In this document: positions 43,771 through 64,000 of the stretch, in pieces | Position numbering within the stretch: the stretch's first letter is position 1 | Layout of the letters: every line of letters begins with the position of its first letter | Origin: Branchiostoma floridae | Lineage: Eukaryota; Chordata; Leptocardii; Amphioxiformes; Branchiostomatidae | Length of the DNA stretch: 64,000 nt | NCBI RefSeq assembly: GCF_000003815.2 | Contig: NC_049994.1 | Coordinates: 9,461,148-9,525,147, forward strand | Direction of reading: 5' to 3' | Program-made: the position numbers and the translations under genes | Notes under the pieces: generated by a model | What the model saw: only the letters and a program-made list of their open reading frames with translations | Told to the model about the DNA's origin: nothing | Database searches by the model: none

Positions 43771-43871
43771 ACATGCAACTGATCACTGAAATGAGACATT
43801 AATTGGCCTAGAAGTCTTGACTTGACTTAATTCTCTTCTTCACGTTCTGTGGCGTTCTTAATTATAAGGTC

Positions 43872-44123
43872 CTATCGAGCTATCTTGCAGATTCTGAGAA
43901 AGTCGCCTGTTGGCTCTAAGGCCTGTTGACCACTGAACCAGGCGTTGTCTGTTTTGCCAGCATAGTCGTTTTGCGCAGAAGCTAATGCCCAAAATACATG
44001 TCCAACACACGGCCTTGAACAGTTTCTACTGGCCATACCAAGTGTAACATTAAAAGTTGTATCACCTGTATTTTTCACATAGCTGGGAAGCGCCACAATA
44101 TAAGCCACACGTTTGCTTTCCTA
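43872..44123 (-). other. Unexplained open frame, possible terminal exon or gene relic
   Basis: On the minus strand about 84 codons are open from an acceptor-like CTAG at 44124 to the stop at 43872. Within it are VALPSYVKNTGDTTFNVTLG and two sequons (NVT, NCS). There is no ATG at its start and no family is recognised. It lies 0.7 kb past the Sfrp stop codon, so part could be Sfrp 3' UTR. Chance is quite possible. Confidence 0.2.
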
Positions 44124-44810
44124 GTCTTGCCTGTAGCCCGAGGGCTGAAGTATTTCTTCGAACTGCGTATGTTACAGATTGTACGTTGCATATCACATGA
44201 ACTCTTTTCCATTCTATACTTCTACATATTCATCACAGCCGATAAGCCATTCGAACGTACGGCAAATATATACAAAATTTTTACAACAAAGTTGAGAGAT
44301 AGTAAAAACTCAATATTGGATACTCAAGGCATCCAAATCTCGTGATCGTCTAACTTAGTACAATCTTAATGCTTTCTTACCAGGCGACAGACGGCAATTT
44401 CTAGTGCGTTAGTGTACATTTACTTCGTGTTGAAGATGATTAATAAGAGATGTATACAAGCGATTTTGTCTTCAGACCATTGTGTTCACAAACCTAAACC
44501 TTCTGTCCCTTGTATGTTTACTTATAAGCAAGTAGGTAATGGATGCAATCCTTATTCTATGATTCATTATATCAGCGGAATTTTCCCTCTTAGCTCTTCT
44601 GTTGAAAGTCTGCGCATTATCACATGACGAAGCTTTCATCACGAGTTGTCAGGGTCTTAGCACAGGTTAACAGCAGCTGTTTTTACTCCGCCATATTGGA
44701 ATCAATCCTAGAAACATCAAAACGTTGAAAGAATGACTGGCCATCATCTTACGTCATTTGCATGCGGCAGTGTCGGTGATACGTCTCATACCCAGGCTCA
44801 CCCTTCGCGA

Positions 44811-63323
<18,513 letters not shown>

Positions 63324-63660
63324 CCCGGCACGTCTGGCCCGAGGAAAGGTGTGCTGGTCACGCGGTGAGCGGATGGCTACAGACCCGTGACGGCCTGGCG
63401 GGTAGCTAGCCCTTCATCCCTGTGTGTGACCGAGGCGAGCCCAGGGGAACCACGCTAAATTCAATATCGCTAGCAATTCAATCCGCGGAACGCCGGGCCA
63501 GCCCGTTAGTCGGTGCGTGTGCCAGACTTTGTCTTTATTTTGTGCTGCCTCTCGACTGGGTGCAAGCCTCCTGCACGGAAACAATGCAAGGCCGGAGCAG
63601 TCTACTTGGCGGCATAGGGGCCAACGGCGACGACAAGAACAAATATGCGGCTTGAAGAGT
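63324..63660 (-). promoter_or_regulatory. CpG-rich 5' flank of the Sfrp gene
   Basis: GC- and CpG-rich sequence surrounds exon 1 and continues upstream to about 63650. There is no TATA box at a convincing distance. It probably contains the 5' UTR and a CpG-type promoter. The transcription start cannot be placed. The remaining bases to 64000 show no gene. Confidence 0.45.
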
Positions 63661-64000
63661 CATTTATACTTGCACACAGTTGATACAAACGTATTAACAT
63701 GGAAAATAAATACCCGTGTCCTTGTGTTCATGCTTATTTAGACATGGACAATTAATCGATAAAAGTCAAGTTTCAGACAACCTGTCCCAACCAAAAGTCA
63801 AATGGTACCTTCCAAAGCACTTCTGGCCAACCGCGCTGCTCGACCAATCAACACGCTACACTCCCGACAGGTAGCAGTCGTAGGTCGGCCCCGTTTCGTG
63901 CTCCCCTGTATGTCACAAGAAACAACAGATTCCCCTCCAGTACAACATGGCCTGGTCCGACAGACATACTGATCCACTGCCAGGTGGAATGTTCCATTTT

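Overview
The window is animal nuclear DNA, most likely from a lancelet (amphioxus, Branchiostoma). This is inferred from two intron-rich genes of metazoan families, GT-AG introns of a few hundred bases, and a dense load of small palindromic (MITE-like) elements, SINE/LINE tails and microsatellites. There is one 100-base assembly gap (49986-50085). No bacterial, viral, CRISPR or rRNA feature was seen.

Region 1 (1-39.8 kb, + strand) is the 3' part of one very large gene for a single-pass receptor-like protein. I traced 63 exons (393-38866). They join in phase at every junction into one open frame of about 2,817 residues, and the gene continues off the left edge. The protein has twelve MAM domains (the first lacks its opening exon here), each followed by an LDL-receptor class A (LDLa) repeat. 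Then come a short Ser/Thr/Ala linker, two more LDLa repeats, an EGF-like domain, a transmembrane helix and a cytoplasmic tail with two NPxY motifs and a duplicated Tyr-Met-Ile-Asp motif. The architecture resembles MALRD1 (Diet1)-type MAM/LDLa proteins; the tail suggests an endocytic or PTB-coupled receptor.

Region 2 (39-44.8 kb) is the intergenic space between two convergent genes. It holds small palindromic elements, CA-rich DNA, a CpG-rich block with E-box and AP-1-like motifs, and one unexplained minus-strand open frame.

Region 3 (44.8-63.4 kb, - strand) is a complete secreted Frizzled-related gene of the Sfrp3/4 (Frzb) class. It has a signal peptide, a ten-cysteine Frizzled domain in exon 1, an 11-kb first intron, then netrin-like (NTR) exons and a basic C-terminus. 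One well-supported and one weak acidic micro-exon lie between the two domains. The 5' end sits in CpG-rich DNA. sFRPs bind Wnt ligands outside the cell; nothing in the sequence links it functionally to the MAM/LDLa receptor.

The most unusual signal recurs in both genes. At five exon-intron junctions (2.3, 16.1, 21.5, 34.7-35.1 and 46.2-46.5 kb) a local tandem repeat has copied the splice site together with part of the exon into the intron. In the Sfrp gene the repeat is exactly 60 bp, in frame and open, so choice of a different 3' splice site would insert 20-residue copies of an NTR segment.
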